A stretch of 64,000 nt of DNA from Bryobacter sp964387685 (lineage in GTDB: Bacteria; Acidobacteriota; Terriglobia; Bryobacterales; Bryobacteraceae): contig CAYLXK010000011.1 in NCBI GenBank assembly GCA_964387685.1, positions 110,945 to 174,944 of the forward strand, in the 5' to 3' direction. Each line of letters opens with the position of its first letter. Within the stretch, counting starts at the first letter, position 1. The notes beneath the pieces were generated by a model. That model saw only the letters and a program-made list of their open reading frames with translations, was not told where the DNA came from and ran no database searches. Shown piece by piece: positions 34,201 to 42,891 of this stretch. Position numbers and translations under genes: made by a program.

Positions 34201-35586
34201 CTAGCGCGGCGAGGCAATCGCGGGGATAATCCGGAAGCCCCGCCAGAATTCGGCCATCACCGGGTTCATCTCTTCGGCGTGCTCTTTCAGCACCATGCCC
34301 ACGAGCTGGTAGGACTCTTTATTGCCTCCCCAGAAGCAGCCGCGGTACACAAACGGAATCTTGTTCATCGTCACCTCGGCGTCCACGCACGTCATGGGGA
34401 TGCCATTCACTTGCCCCGGACCGACACCCTTCACCTTGTACTCGCTCGCGGCCGTCTTTAGATTCTCGATCGCAATCTCGGCCAAATCCTCTGATTTCAC
34501 CGTAAGCGGCTCGGTGATGAATACGGCCAGCGCCCGCCCGCTCTTGTCGTTCCACTCGTGGCGCCCCGCTTCGCTCTTGCCCACCTTCCACATCGTGCGG
34601 TCGTATTCAATGGCCGCTTTGCCCCCGTTTAGCTCGCTAGTTTGCCGCTCGGAACCTTCCCCGCTGGAGAGGTAGCTGCCTTTTTTCGGCTCGTCCTCGA
34701 TGACTAAAGAATCCAGCACGGCGCTCATCCGCTCCCGGTGCTCCGCATAGCGTTCCGCCAGGCTAAAGGAAACGAGTTGAATCGTGCCGCTCGAACCCGC
34801 ATAGTAGCGACCCATGTAGTGGAACCCCACGCCCTTGTGCTTGGCTGTAATTTCAAGATGCAAAACGTCGCGCCCGCTCACCTTGCGCACTTCTTCCAGC
34901 AGGACCTTTGCGTCGGGATCCACATTGCGGGCATTGCCCAGCGCTATTTCGCGAAGGCTTTCCAGCGGAAAACTGGTCCTTTCGCTCAGGATCATGACAT
35001 AGGCTTCCCCGCTGCGATGGGCAAACTGCTGGGTGTTATCGGTCCTCCCAGGGGTCTGCCTCCATTCCTCTAGGTCGATGCGAATTTTGAATTTGCCCGC
35101 GTTGGAGCTGACCTCGGTCGCCTCTCCCACGCTCTTCGGCGACACCGCGCAGGTCCTCTCCGCACCCGCCCGGTAAGCATCGATCATGTTGCGGAACTGC
35201 ACCAGAAACGCCGAAACGGCCGCGGCACTGAGTGGCGGATTGTAAAGCAGATGCGCCTCAAGAACGGTATCTCCGGTCTCACTCTCAAACGCTTTGACAA
35301 TACCGCTCTCGCGCAAGAACACCTGGAGCCCGCCCCGCTCGGGCGTGCAGGCGGAGCGATATTGCAGTCGGATCGACGTAGCCATGGCCTTAGCTTCAAA
35401 CGGCACGCCGCTATCCTTGGCCGCCAGCCCGCTCTCTTGTTGAACAAAGGCGATGCGGTTATCACGCAACGCCTGCTCCAAGAGAGTCTGGTTGCTTTTT
35501 CCTCCTAACTGGGTACCAGTGGTCCTGGGTCCACCCTGGGCCAGCAGACCGGAAACGCTGAGCACTATGATCGGAAAAAAATACAT
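34201..35586 (-). CDS. secreted protein of unknown function with two related C-terminal domains
   Basis: I do not recognise the family. From ATG 35586 the protein has 461 residues, starting with a signal peptide (FFPIIVLSVSGLLAQ). Two segments look like a tandem duplication: about residues 165-300 (EEWRQTPG...YVMILSERTSFPLESLREIALGNA...VLDSL) and 320-455 (RTMWKVGK...ALAVFITEPLTVKSEDLAEIAIENL...FWRGFRI), each alternating strands and helices in an order recalling Mog1/PsbP-like folds. The frame is open to GTG 35700, but the extra residues lack coding character. A periplasmic role is likely. Confidence 0.75.
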   Translation of the reverse strand: MYFFPIIVLSVSGLLAQGGPRTTGTQLGGKSNQTLLEQALRDNRIAFVQQESGLAAKDSGVPFEAKAMATSIRLQYRSACTPERGGLQVFLRESGIVKAFESETGDTVLEAHLLYNPPLSAAAVSAFLVQFRNMIDAYRAGAERTCAVSPKSVGEATEVSSNAGKFKIRIDLEEWRQTPGRTDNTQQFAHRSGEAYVMILSERTSFPLESLREIALGNARNVDPDAKVLLEEVRKVSGRDVLHLEITAKHKGVGFHYMGRYYAGSSGTIQLVSFSLAERYAEHRERMSAVLDSLVIEDEPKKGSYLSSGEGSERQTSELNGGKAAIEYDRTMWKVGKSEAGRHEWNDKSGRALAVFITEPLTVKSEDLAEIAIENLKTAASEYKVKGVGPGQVNGIPMTCVDAEVTMNKIPFVYRGCFWGGNKESYQLVGMVLKEHAEEMNPVMAEFWRGFRIIPAIASPR

Positions 35587-35977
35587 ACCGCTTTCGACAA
35601 TAGCGCAGAGGCCCGCGGTGATGGTAGTTTCTACCGTCCGGGCAGGTTTTACGTAATTAGAGAGCGGCGGAGTCTCGCGGTGCGTAACGATTTCAATCAC
35701 TTAGAGTTGCTTCGCCCTTTGGCAGACCACGTGCTTCTGGGATTAGTGCAATGAGTTCGCTTTCACTCACGTTCGGAGGCAGCAACTGCCCGGAGACGGG
35801 CGGTGGCGTGAGTGAAACCCAGTTGGGCGCGGGTGCCGGATCGGGTGTCCGCTGTGGCACCGGGGCAGGCTCCGGGATCCGCGTCCATGGGGTTTCCCCT
35901 GCACCGGCGAAGTTCAGTGCGCCAAAAAACCCTAGCTTAGTAATAGCCGGGGATATATCCTGACCAGGAGAAACAAA
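35587..35977. other. 391-bp non-coding stretch upstream of the OmpA gene, with a Pro-rich open frame remnant
   Basis: No well-supported gene is visible. On the minus strand a frame ending at 35693 reads a Pro-rich segment (RIPEPAPVPQRTPDPAPAP) and then an ordinary-looking end (SESELIALIPEARGLPKGEA); it has no convincing start in this stretch and may be a decayed gene end. A perfect palindrome GGATATATCC lies at 35951-35960, and the OmpA ribosome site AGGAG at 35966-35970. The OmpA promoter must lie here. Confidence 0.4.
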
Positions 35978-36772
35978 ATGCAAAAGACTCTCTTCCGCTC
36001 CACTTCCCTCGCAGCCCTGGCCTTGGCGCCATTCATTACCGGCTGCGCAACCAAGAAATTCGTGCGGACCACGGTCGCTCCCATCAACCAGAAGGTGGGA
36101 GAACTGGACGCTACCAATAAGGCTCAGTCCGACGCCATCGGCGAACTGGAGAAGGGCGTAGCCCGCGCCGACGAACGCGCGCAGGGTGCGGATTCCCGCG
36201 CGGAAGTCGCCGCCAAGGAAGCTGCTCTCGCCCGCCGGGAAGCCGCTGAAGGTAGAACTTTTGCCGAAACTGGCCTGAATAAGCTGGGCAATGATGTCAA
36301 GACCGACATGAAGTCCATGGAGGGCGGCATCAACACCCGCTTTGAAAACCTGCGGGACTTCAAGCTCATGGGCACCGAAAACGTCCTTTTCACCGTGGGC
36401 CGTTCGGAGCTCTCTAAAGACGCTATGGAATCTCTGGATAGCTCGGTCACCAAGGTCCAAGGCATGAAGAACTTCGTCGTCGAGTTGCAGGGCTTCACGG
36501 ACAGCACCGGCTCTAAGCAAGCCAACCTCGAGTTGTCGCGCAAGCGTGCCGACGCTGTCGTGCGTTACCTGACCACGAAACATAACATTCCGCTCCATCG
36601 CATCTACGTCGCCGGTTTTGGCGCCGATAATAGTGTCGCCGACAACAAGACGCGCGATGGCCGTAAGATGAACCGTCGCGTTGAAATGAAGGTCTACCTC
36701 TCCGCCGACGAAGCGGCTCAGACCAAAGTCAATTCGCTGCCCACCACCGCGTCGAATAGCAACGTCCGATAG
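35978..36772 (+). CDS. OmpA-family peptidoglycan-binding lipoprotein
   Basis: A 264-residue protein with a lipoprotein signal (lipobox ITGC, Cys23), an Ala/Glu-rich coiled-coil region (about residues 35-105) and a C-terminal OmpA domain with the peptidoglycan-binding pattern: NVLFTVGRSELS, VVELQGFTDSTGS, NLELSRKRADAVVRYL and DGRKMNRRVEMKV. It should tie the outer membrane to peptidoglycan, in the manner of Pal. The coiled coil makes it longer than Pal. A strong hairpin terminator follows at 36791-36838. Confidence 0.93.
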   Translation: MQKTLFRSTSLAALALAPFITGCATKKFVRTTVAPINQKVGELDATNKAQSDAIGELEKGVARADERAQGADSRAEVAAKEAALARREAAEGRTFAETGLNKLGNDVKTDMKSMEGGINTRFENLRDFKLMGTENVLFTVGRSELSKDAMESLDSSVTKVQGMKNFVVELQGFTDSTGSKQANLELSRKRADAVVRYLTTKHNIPLHRIYVAGFGADNSVADNKTRDGRKMNRRVEMKVYLSADEAAQTKVNSLPTTASNSNVR

Positions 36773-36790
36773 ATCTTTTCCCACCCGAAA

Positions 36791-36838
36791 AGAAGCCCCG
36801 GCTCAAGGCTTTGCCGCCTTGGACCGGGGCTTTTTCTT
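36791..36838. terminator. bidirectional intrinsic terminator between OmpA and TfoX genes
   Basis: An inverted repeat with arms GCCCCGG...CAAGGC and GCCTTG...CCGGGGC around a TTTGCC loop, followed by TTTTTCTTCT on the plus strand and preceded by AAAAGAAG, which is a T-run on the minus strand. It can stop both converging genes. The TfoX-like gene ends inside it, so its last codons are part of the hairpin. Confidence 0.88.
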
Positions 36839-37180
36839 CTTGGAGCCGCTTCTTTTCGCCATACGCCCGCACTCCACCGCCTCGCCTACCCAATCCTGCA
36901 TCGCCCCCACATCCTCAAAGATCTCCGGAGGCGCTTGGTAATAGCGCATCGTCTGCTGAGGATCGTCAAAGGGCTGGAATGCTTTCAATCCTCGTGCGCC
37001 ATAACGCGCCACGCTCTCGCCTTCCGCCTTTAAATAGAGTTCAGAGTTGGCCACCAGCCCAAATACGATGCCATCGCAATAGAGGCAGTAGCCCCCAAAC
37101 ATGGCTCGGCTTGTGATTTCGCCCAGCGGCGCGAATTGCTCGATCAGGAAATCCACATAACGATCGCGTGGTTTCGCCAT
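36803..37180 (-). CDS. TfoX/Sxy N-terminal-domain protein
   Basis: A 125-residue protein consisting of one TfoX-N domain (ITSRAMFGGYCLYCDGIVFGLV, ELYLKAEGESVARY) and a Lys-rich tail (SGSKKKKPRSKAAKP) encoded within the terminator hairpin. Single-domain TfoX-N proteins are widespread and mostly uncharacterised; the two-domain Sxy/TfoX regulates competence, which should not be assumed here. Start ATG 37180 is chosen because the longer frame would run into the divergent gene at 37233. Confidence 0.85.
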   Translation of the reverse strand: MAKPRDRYVDFLIEQFAPLGEITSRAMFGGYCLYCDGIVFGLVANSELYLKAEGESVARYGARGLKAFQPFDDPQQTMRYYQAPPEIFEDVGAMQDWVGEAVECGRMAKRSGSKKKKPRSKAAKP

Positions 37181-37232
37181 GCGCCCGAGTTTACTATTGA
37201 CGCCGGCGAGATTTAATGACAAACTACTTTGC

Positions 37233-38018
37233 ATGACAAAGTACGCAGGCTGGCTCCACTACTTTCGGCATAACGCCTGGAGCATCTCCTCTTTTCCTTG
37301 GGCCTCTGCCCCTGTCCTGGACCCCTCTATGCGCGATCTCCTGGCCGCCTCTGTGCCCCACTTTCAACTGGGCGAAGGATCCGATGGCCTCGGCCTGCTA
37401 AGCCGCGCCCGCGAATTCGCCAACCGGCGCGGCTGTCCGGAGCTGGCTTCCGCCATGGAGCTTTTTATTCGCGAGGAGCAGCGGCACTCGGCCGTCCTGG
37501 GCCGCTGGATGGACCAGGAAGGCATTCCGCGCCTACGCAAGCACTGGGTGGACAGCGTCTTTCGCCGCGTCCGCTCGCTGGCCGGTTTTGAACTGATGAT
37601 CTCGGTGCTGACTTCCGCGGAGTGCATTGCCGTCCCCTACTACACCGCTCTGCTGGAGGCGACGGATTGCCCACTCCTGCGCGCCTTGGCCTTACGAATT
37701 TTGCGGGATGAAGCCTTTCACCTGGAATTCCAGGCCGACAACGCCGCTCTTTGCGCCCAGGGGCGCGGAGAACTAGGGCGCCTGCTGACGGGCCTTGCGC
37801 AATTCGGTGCCTTAAGCGCGGCGTGCGCCCTGGTGTACGGGCTCTACCAGCCGCTCTTCCGGAAAGCCCGCATGTCGCCGCTTCGCTTTTGGACCCTGGC
37901 TGTTGAAGCTCAGCGCCCGATCCTGGCGCGTCTGGCGGGTGCCCAGTCTTCTTCTGCCCAGTCTTCATCTGCTCAGTCTTCGATCGCAGGCTCCTTATCC
38001 GCCGCCGTCCTCGATTAA
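37233..38018 (+). CDS. ferritin-like di-iron protein
   Basis: A 261-residue mainly helical protein with di-iron ligands in the right order: ExxH at Glu82-His85 (EEQRH), a lone Glu130 in SAECIAVPYY, and ExxH at Glu160-His163 (DEAFH). The fold should be a four-helix bundle like the ferritin-like/AurF-type carboxylate oxygenases or ferritin-like storage proteins; which reaction is unknown. The C-terminus carries a repeat of Ala-Gln-Ser-Ser-Ser from a 15-bp tandem DNA repeat. Start ATG 37233; upstream is a 52-bp divergent gap shared with the TfoX-like gene. Confidence 0.75.
   Translation: MTKYAGWLHYFRHNAWSISSFPWASAPVLDPSMRDLLAASVPHFQLGEGSDGLGLLSRAREFANRRGCPELASAMELFIREEQRHSAVLGRWMDQEGIPRLRKHWVDSVFRRVRSLAGFELMISVLTSAECIAVPYYTALLEATDCPLLRALALRILRDEAFHLEFQADNAALCAQGRGELGRLLTGLAQFGALSAACALVYGLYQPLFRKARMSPLRFWTLAVEAQRPILARLAGAQSSSAQSSSAQSSIAGSLSAAVLD
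37941..37985 (+). repeat. 15-bp tandem repeat, three copies
   Basis: Three near-identical 15-bp units (GCCCAGTCTTCTTCT, GCCCAGTCTTCATCT, GCTCAGTCTTCGATC) encode AQSSS-AQSSS-AQSSI in the tail of the ferritin-like protein. Unit length is a multiple of three, so copy-number change would alter tail length without a frameshift. Confidence 0.9.
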
Positions 38019-38028
38019 GCCGCCCTCC

Positions 38029-38847
38029 TTAGCGGGCCCGTGCGCTTTTCCAGTGATTCTCAAACAGCGCCTGCATCGCTTCTCCAAAACCCGGATGTTC
38101 GAACACGACGGCCGTCCAGGCGGGCCGCGTGATCACCGGGTCCAACAGGGCAACCAGTCCAACGGACTGGTCAAACACCGCCAGCTTCATCGGCAACTTG
38201 CCTGCTTCCCGTACCTCGACGCCCGCCGCCGCGTAGTCCTCTAGGCGCCGCTCGTGCGCCTCGTCGAGCGTGCCCTGTTCAATCAGTAGCCGGCAACTCA
38301 CTCCCCGCTCCAGCGCCTGCTTAACCAGCTTCTCGTCCAAGGGGTCCACCGCATACGGCGGGCGCGAAAATTCGAGATATTCCTCACGCACATCTTTCAG
38401 CATTCGCCGATACTCTGCGCCCGTCTGAGTCGGGTCGGACACAATGCGCAGATAATCCAGCGTTCCGCGCCCGCCGCCCAGGCTCGCGTAGGTCGTCGCC
38501 AAATCTTCCACGAGTGAATGCGCCTGTCGGTTTTGGTCCTCCAGTTCGTGCCGTAGCACCTGTTCCCGGCGCCCCAGATATCCAGGCAAGGCCAGCGCCG
38601 GTTCCACCGCGCTGAACAGCTTCGTGCGCTCCTGCACCACCTGTGCAAAGCCTTTTTCCACGAGGGAATCCAGCACTTCGTAGATCTTCTGGCGTGGCAC
38701 CTGGGCGCGCGCCGCGAGCTCCAACGCCTTGAATCTGGGGTGTCCCAGAAGGACCAAATACGACCGCGCTTCATAGGCGTTGAGTCCAATCTGCTGCAAT
38801 CGCCGCCAAAATCGCTGATATTCAGTCCCCGGCAGTTCTCGTGTCAT
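38029..38847 (-). CDS. TrmB-family transcriptional regulator
   Basis: A 272-residue protein with an N-terminal TrmB winged helix (LQQIGLNAYEARSYLVLLGHP, ARAQVPRQKIYEVLDSLVEKGF) and a C-terminal effector domain with a phospholipase D-like layout (SRPPYAVDPLDEKLVKQALERGVSCRLLIEQG). TrmB regulators are typical of archaea but occur in some bacteria, usually sensing sugars. It diverges from the MoxR-like/VWA operon, 46 bp away, and may control it. No operator is obvious. Confidence 0.86.
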   Translation of the reverse strand: MTRELPGTEYQRFWRRLQQIGLNAYEARSYLVLLGHPRFKALELAARAQVPRQKIYEVLDSLVEKGFAQVVQERTKLFSAVEPALALPGYLGRREQVLRHELEDQNRQAHSLVEDLATTYASLGGGRGTLDYLRIVSDPTQTGAEYRRMLKDVREEYLEFSRPPYAVDPLDEKLVKQALERGVSCRLLIEQGTLDEAHERRLEDYAAAGVEVREAGKLPMKLAVFDQSVGLVALLDPVITRPAWTAVVFEHPGFGEAMQALFENHWKSARAR

Positions 38848-38893
38848 CCAATTACGAAAGAAGGTATCACGCTAAGCTGAGGCTGTAACCCCT

Positions 38894-40408
38894 ATGCCCG
38901 TATTTCCCCAAACTTTCGGCGAACTCGAGAATTCCCCCTGGGCCGCGCCGGAACGCCGCGCCCGCTCGGTGAAAGATGAAATCCGGGCGAATCTCGTCGC
39001 CCGCCTGCGCGAAAGCGACGGCCAAACGGCCAGTCTCTTCCCCGGCGTTGTCGGCTATGAAGACACCGTCGTGCCCCAAGTCGTCAATGCCCTGCTCAGC
39101 CGCCACAACTTTATTCTGCTTGGCCTGCGCGGCCAAGCCAAGACCCGCCTGATCCGCATGCTTACCGGTCTCCTCGACGAAGAGACGCCCTACATCGCCG
39201 GCACGGAAATCCGCGACAATCCCTTTCGACCCCTCTCCAAGTTAGGCCGGCGCCTCCTCGCCGAGCACGGGCCCAACACGCCGATTGCTTGGCTCAATCG
39301 CGAGCAGCGCTACGTCGAAAAATTGGCCACCCCAGACGTTACCATCGCCGACATGATCGGCGACATCGATCCCATCAAGGCCGCCAAGCGCGGCAGCGAT
39401 ATCGCCGACGAGGAAAACATCCACTACGGCCTCCTACCCCGCGCCAACCGCGGCATCTTCGCCGTCAACGAGCTGCCCGATCTCGCCGGCAAGATCCAGG
39501 TCGGCCTCTTCAATATCCTCCAGGAAGGGGACGTTCAGATTAAGGGCTTCCCCGTCCGCCTGGAGCTAGACCTGATGCTGGTTTTCACCGCCAATCCCGA
39601 GGACTACACCGCCCGCGGCAAGATCATCACTCCTCTCAAGGACCGCATCGGCAGCGAAATTCGCACCCACTACCCGCTCACCCTTGAGCGCGGCGTGGAA
39701 ATCACCACGCAGGAAGCTTGGCTCGCTCGTCCCGCCCAGGAAGTGCCCGTCGAGATTCCTCCCTACATCCGCGAAGTGGTTGAGCAAATTGCCTTCCTCG
39801 CCCGCGACGACAAGCGCATCGATCAGCGCAGCGGAGTCTCTCAGCGCTTACCCATCTCGGTGCTGGAAAACGTCGTCTCCAATGCCGAACGCCGCGCGCT
39901 GCTCTGCGGCGACGACGTAGCCGTGCCGCGCATCCTCGACCTCTATGCCGCTCTGCCCTCCATCACCGGCAAGCTGGAGCTCGAATACGAAGGCGAACTG
40001 AAAGGGAGCGACCAGATCGCTCGCGACCTTATCCGCCAATCCGTCGCCCTCACATACACACGCCTCATGGAAGGCGAAAACGTGAAGCAAATCATCCAGT
40101 GGTTCGACCTCGGCGGCACCCTGCAACTGCCCGAGCTCGCCCCGGCCGCCCAACTCGTAGCCGAGCTGTCCCAAATCAATGGCCTCATGCAAAAAACCGC
40201 CCGCCTGGGCCTCGGCGAGCGCGAGTCCGACGCCAAGCGCGCCGCCGCCGCCGAGTTCATCCTCGAAGGCCTTTATTCCCAGCGCCGCATCAGCCGTAAC
40301 GAAGAACAAGCCTTCGTCGCCGGAGAGCGCCGCCGCGAAAAGCCCGCCCAGGAAGGCGAGGAGGAGGGGGGCGGCCGCCGGCCCGACCGGCGCCGTCAAT
40401 ACCAATAA
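38894..40408 (+). CDS. MoxR/BchI-like AAA+ ATPase
   Basis: A 504-residue ATPase resembling magnesium-chelatase subunit I. The P-loop reads GLRGQAKT (77-84), a GxxGxxKT variant; ANRGIFAVNELPDLAGKIQVGLFNILQEG holds the Walker B and BchI signature, cited here in two parts: NRGIFAVNELPDL and KIQVGLFNILQEG; FTANPEDYTARG is sensor 1. The C-terminus is charged and probably flexible. No chlorophyll genes are around, so a chaperone-like role with the following VWA protein is more likely. Its TAA abuts the partner's ATG exactly. Confidence 0.87.
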   Translation: MPVFPQTFGELENSPWAAPERRARSVKDEIRANLVARLRESDGQTASLFPGVVGYEDTVVPQVVNALLSRHNFILLGLRGQAKTRLIRMLTGLLDEETPYIAGTEIRDNPFRPLSKLGRRLLAEHGPNTPIAWLNREQRYVEKLATPDVTIADMIGDIDPIKAAKRGSDIADEENIHYGLLPRANRGIFAVNELPDLAGKIQVGLFNILQEGDVQIKGFPVRLELDLMLVFTANPEDYTARGKIITPLKDRIGSEIRTHYPLTLERGVEITTQEAWLARPAQEVPVEIPPYIREVVEQIAFLARDDKRIDQRSGVSQRLPISVLENVVSNAERRALLCGDDVAVPRILDLYAALPSITGKLELEYEGELKGSDQIARDLIRQSVALTYTRLMEGENVKQIIQWFDLGGTLQLPELAPAAQLVAELSQINGLMQKTARLGLGERESDAKRAAAAEFILEGLYSQRRISRNEEQAFVAGERRREKPAQEGEEEGGGRRPDRRRQYQ

Positions 40409-41656
40409 ATGCGCCGCATCAGCTATACCCGCTACTCCGAAGAGGACCTCGGCCTCAGCGCCGAGGACCTCATGAAGGCTCTCAGCGATTTCTTCCTCAA
40501 CAGCGGCTTCCAGGACTGGTGGAATCCCAATCCCAACGCTAAGCAAACCATGGACGGCCTCCGCAACGCCATCCTCCAATCCCTGCTCGACGGCAAGCCC
40601 TTCGACGACCAGGAGCGCGCCGAGCAGATCCGCAAGATGCTCGAAGAAATGAGCCCCGAGGAACTCGATAAACTCCTTGATCGCCTCACCCAAAAGCTCA
40701 TCGACGAAGGCTACGTGCAGACTCCCGGCCAGCCGGGTCAAGGCACGGGTCCCGGCCAAGGCAACGGTGAGCAACAGGAAATGGTCGTCGAAGCCAGCGA
40801 CAAAAGCCTCGACTTTCTAGGCTTCAAAACGCTGAAGGACTTGATGGGTTCCATTGGTCGCTCCAGCTTTGGCGCCCATGATACCCGCGATCTGTCGACC
40901 GGCATCGAATCCTCCGGCAGCACGAAGCCCTACGAATTCGGCGACACCCTCAATCTCGACATCACCGAAACGCTCTCCAGCGCGCTGCGCCGCCAGGCGG
41001 ATTCCTATGCGGAGACGGGTAAGCTTGAGCTGGACTACCCGGACCTCCAAATCCACCAGAGCGAGTACCAAAGCTCTTGCGCTACCGTCCTGCTGCTCGA
41101 TTGCAGCCACAGCATGATTCTCTATGGCGAAGACCGCTTTACGCCCGCCAAAAAGGTCGCTCTCGCGCTTTCCCATCTCATCCGCACGCAGTTCCCCGGC
41201 GACAGCCTGCGCTGCGTGCTCTTCCACGACACAGCCGAAGAAGTCCGCCTCGGCGAGCTAGCCCGCCTGCAAGTGGGACCCTATTACACCAACACCCGCG
41301 ACGGCCTCATCCTGGCACAGCGCATTCTCAACCAGGAAAAGAAGGACATGAAGCAGATCATCATGATCACCGATGGCAAGCCCAGTGCCTTGACCCTGGA
41401 GGACGGCCGCGTCTACAAAAACGCCTTTGGCCTGGACCCCCTCGTCATCAGCCGCACCATGGAAGAGGTCGGCCGCTGCAAGCGCCAAGGCATCTTGATC
41501 AATACCTTTATGCTCGCCACGGATGCCGCCTTGGTGAATTTCGTCCGTCAAGTCACCCAACTCTGCCGCGGCAAGGCCTACTTCACCACGCCTTACACGC
41601 TCGGCGAATACCTGCTCATGGACTACATGAACCGCAAGACCAAGACGGTTCACTAG
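40409..41656 (+). CDS. VWA-domain protein, partner of the MoxR-like ATPase
   Basis: A 415-residue protein. The N-terminal half is acidic and helical with a Gly/Gln-rich linker (QPGQGTGPGQGNGEQQE); the C-terminal half is a von Willebrand A domain with an intact metal-ion site DxSxS (Asp231-Cys-Ser233-His-Ser235) and a downstream MITDGKPSA motif. AAA+/VWA pairs act in protein maturation or metal insertion; the client is unknown. It follows the ATPase gene with no gap and converges on the glycosidase gene through shared CTAG (41653-41656). Confidence 0.88.
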   Translation: MRRISYTRYSEEDLGLSAEDLMKALSDFFLNSGFQDWWNPNPNAKQTMDGLRNAILQSLLDGKPFDDQERAEQIRKMLEEMSPEELDKLLDRLTQKLIDEGYVQTPGQPGQGTGPGQGNGEQQEMVVEASDKSLDFLGFKTLKDLMGSIGRSSFGAHDTRDLSTGIESSGSTKPYEFGDTLNLDITETLSSALRRQADSYAETGKLELDYPDLQIHQSEYQSSCATVLLLDCSHSMILYGEDRFTPAKKVALALSHLIRTQFPGDSLRCVLFHDTAEEVRLGELARLQVGPYYTNTRDGLILAQRILNQEKKDMKQIIMITDGKPSALTLEDGRVYKNAFGLDPLVISRTMEEVGRCKRQGILINTFMLATDAALVNFVRQVTQLCRGKAYFTTPYTLGEYLLMDYMNRKTKTVH

Positions 41657-42891
41657 CGCAGCGCTTCTACCGCCTCCCGCAAGACCCGCAGTACGGTGCC
41701 ATTCGCGCCGCTAACTGTTGCCGCCTCCAAAAGTTGCTTTCCCTTCCGTGCCCGTGCCAGGTCCGCCAGCCTCCGCTTGGCCTCCGTACTCATCGGCATC
41801 GCCTCGATTGCGGTCCGCAATTCCTCCCACGAGCCGATCGAGAAAACGAGCAAAGCGTCGCTCACCGGCCGTGGCCGTCCATCGGAGGGCGAGTTCCAAA
41901 TCCGGCCCGCCGCATAAAACGTGCTCGAGCCGCCCCCGTCCAGATTCACGGCCTCCCAGGCTCCCATTTCCACCAGCGTCGTCCCCAGTTCCTCCAGCGT
42001 CATCCCCACGCTCGATCTTTGCCTTCCATCCACCACCAAAAACAAGATCCGCCCGTCTTTCGTTAGCGCCGCCGCCGTCCGCGGATGCCGTGCCTTGGCG
42101 TGCGCGAAGCCTCCTTCGCTTAGGTCCAGCTTGCCTTCCCGCACCACACGCGGCCCCGCGCTCACGATATCTTGCGCCGCACAGGCTTGATCCTGCGTCA
42201 CCCGTGCATCTACGCCCATCTCTTGGCCCAAGGCACTGTATCTCTTCAGCCACTCCCCTGAGCGGCCCGAACCGCTCAACACGCTGCCCCCGGCGGGAAT
42301 TTCCGCGTCTCCCTCGGCCGTGCCCACCACGCGCTTCCTGCTGTCTAGCCGCAACTCAAAGCCGCCGCGTGTCAAAGTGGAAGGCCCCAGTTCGCTCGTG
42401 TACCAGATCAACTCCCCGTCGCTCCGCTCGCGGTTCACGCCATCCAGAGGCCACTTCTCTTTCCCGGCCGACACCGCCCCTTCATAACGCGACATGCCCA
42501 CCTTCAACGTCTCCACGCCTCGTTTCTCCGGGCAAAAAATCAACGCGCTGCGGTCCTTCCACGTCCCCAGCACCCTTCCATCCAGCACATAGTTGTTCTT
42601 GGAGATGCCCCCGTAGGTGCCGAACGCGAAATAGCCGCCGTTCACCGCCGCCAAGGCCCCATAGCGCCTAGCCATGGCCTCCGTCGTTTCTAGCCCCATC
42701 GCGCGGTCCTTGGCATGCACAGGCACCACGTTAATCGACGCCTGCCGCGGGTCGATCCGCATCACCCATAGCTTGAAAGGCCCCTGCTCACCCCGATGGA
42801 AGCTTCGCTCCTCTACCGTCAAACCGGGCGCCATGCGGACCTCCTCGCCCGCAACCTGCAATGCGAAGATCAGCAGCGGAAGCAGGCGCAT
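41653..42891 (-). CDS. secreted NAGPA-domain phosphodiester glycosidase
   Basis: A 412-residue protein with a signal peptide (LLPLLIFALQVAG) and the phosphodiester glycosidase (NAGPA) domain: AAVNGGYFAFG, RHPRTAAALTKDGRILFLVVDG (shown as RHPRTAA and LFLVVDGRQ), GMTLEELG, and VNLDGGGSSTF. Family members release GlcNAc from phosphodiester linkages, in bacteria probably from exopolysaccharide or wall polymers. A helical C-terminal extension of ~80 residues follows the domain. It abuts the upstream VirB10-like gene (TAA then ATG), so the pair is an operon. Confidence 0.9.
   Translation of the reverse strand: MRLLPLLIFALQVAGEEVRMAPGLTVEERSFHRGEQGPFKLWVMRIDPRQASINVVPVHAKDRAMGLETTEAMARRYGALAAVNGGYFAFGTYGGISKNNYVLDGRVLGTWKDRSALIFCPEKRGVETLKVGMSRYEGAVSAGKEKWPLDGVNRERSDGELIWYTSELGPSTLTRGGFELRLDSRKRVVGTAEGDAEIPAGGSVLSGSGRSGEWLKRYSALGQEMGVDARVTQDQACAAQDIVSAGPRVVREGKLDLSEGGFAHAKARHPRTAAALTKDGRILFLVVDGRQRSSVGMTLEELGTTLVEMGAWEAVNLDGGGSSTFYAAGRIWNSPSDGRPRPVSDALLVFSIGSWEELRTAIEAMPMSTEAKRRLADLARARKGKQLLEAATVSGANGTVLRVLREAVEALR

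Noticed and set aside
35751..35963. Gly/Ala-rich open frame on the plus strand upstream of the OmpA gene.
   Set aside because: It mirrors the Pro-rich minus-strand frame, has no ribosome site and no recognisable protein features.
36803..37180. Competence regulator Sxy/TfoX.
   Set aside because: Only the N-terminal domain is present, and such short proteins are not shown to regulate competence.
38894..41656. Magnesium chelatase subunits I and D of chlorophyll synthesis.
   Set aside because: There is no BchH or other pigment gene; AAA+/VWA pairs of this kind are widespread in non-photosynthetic bacteria.
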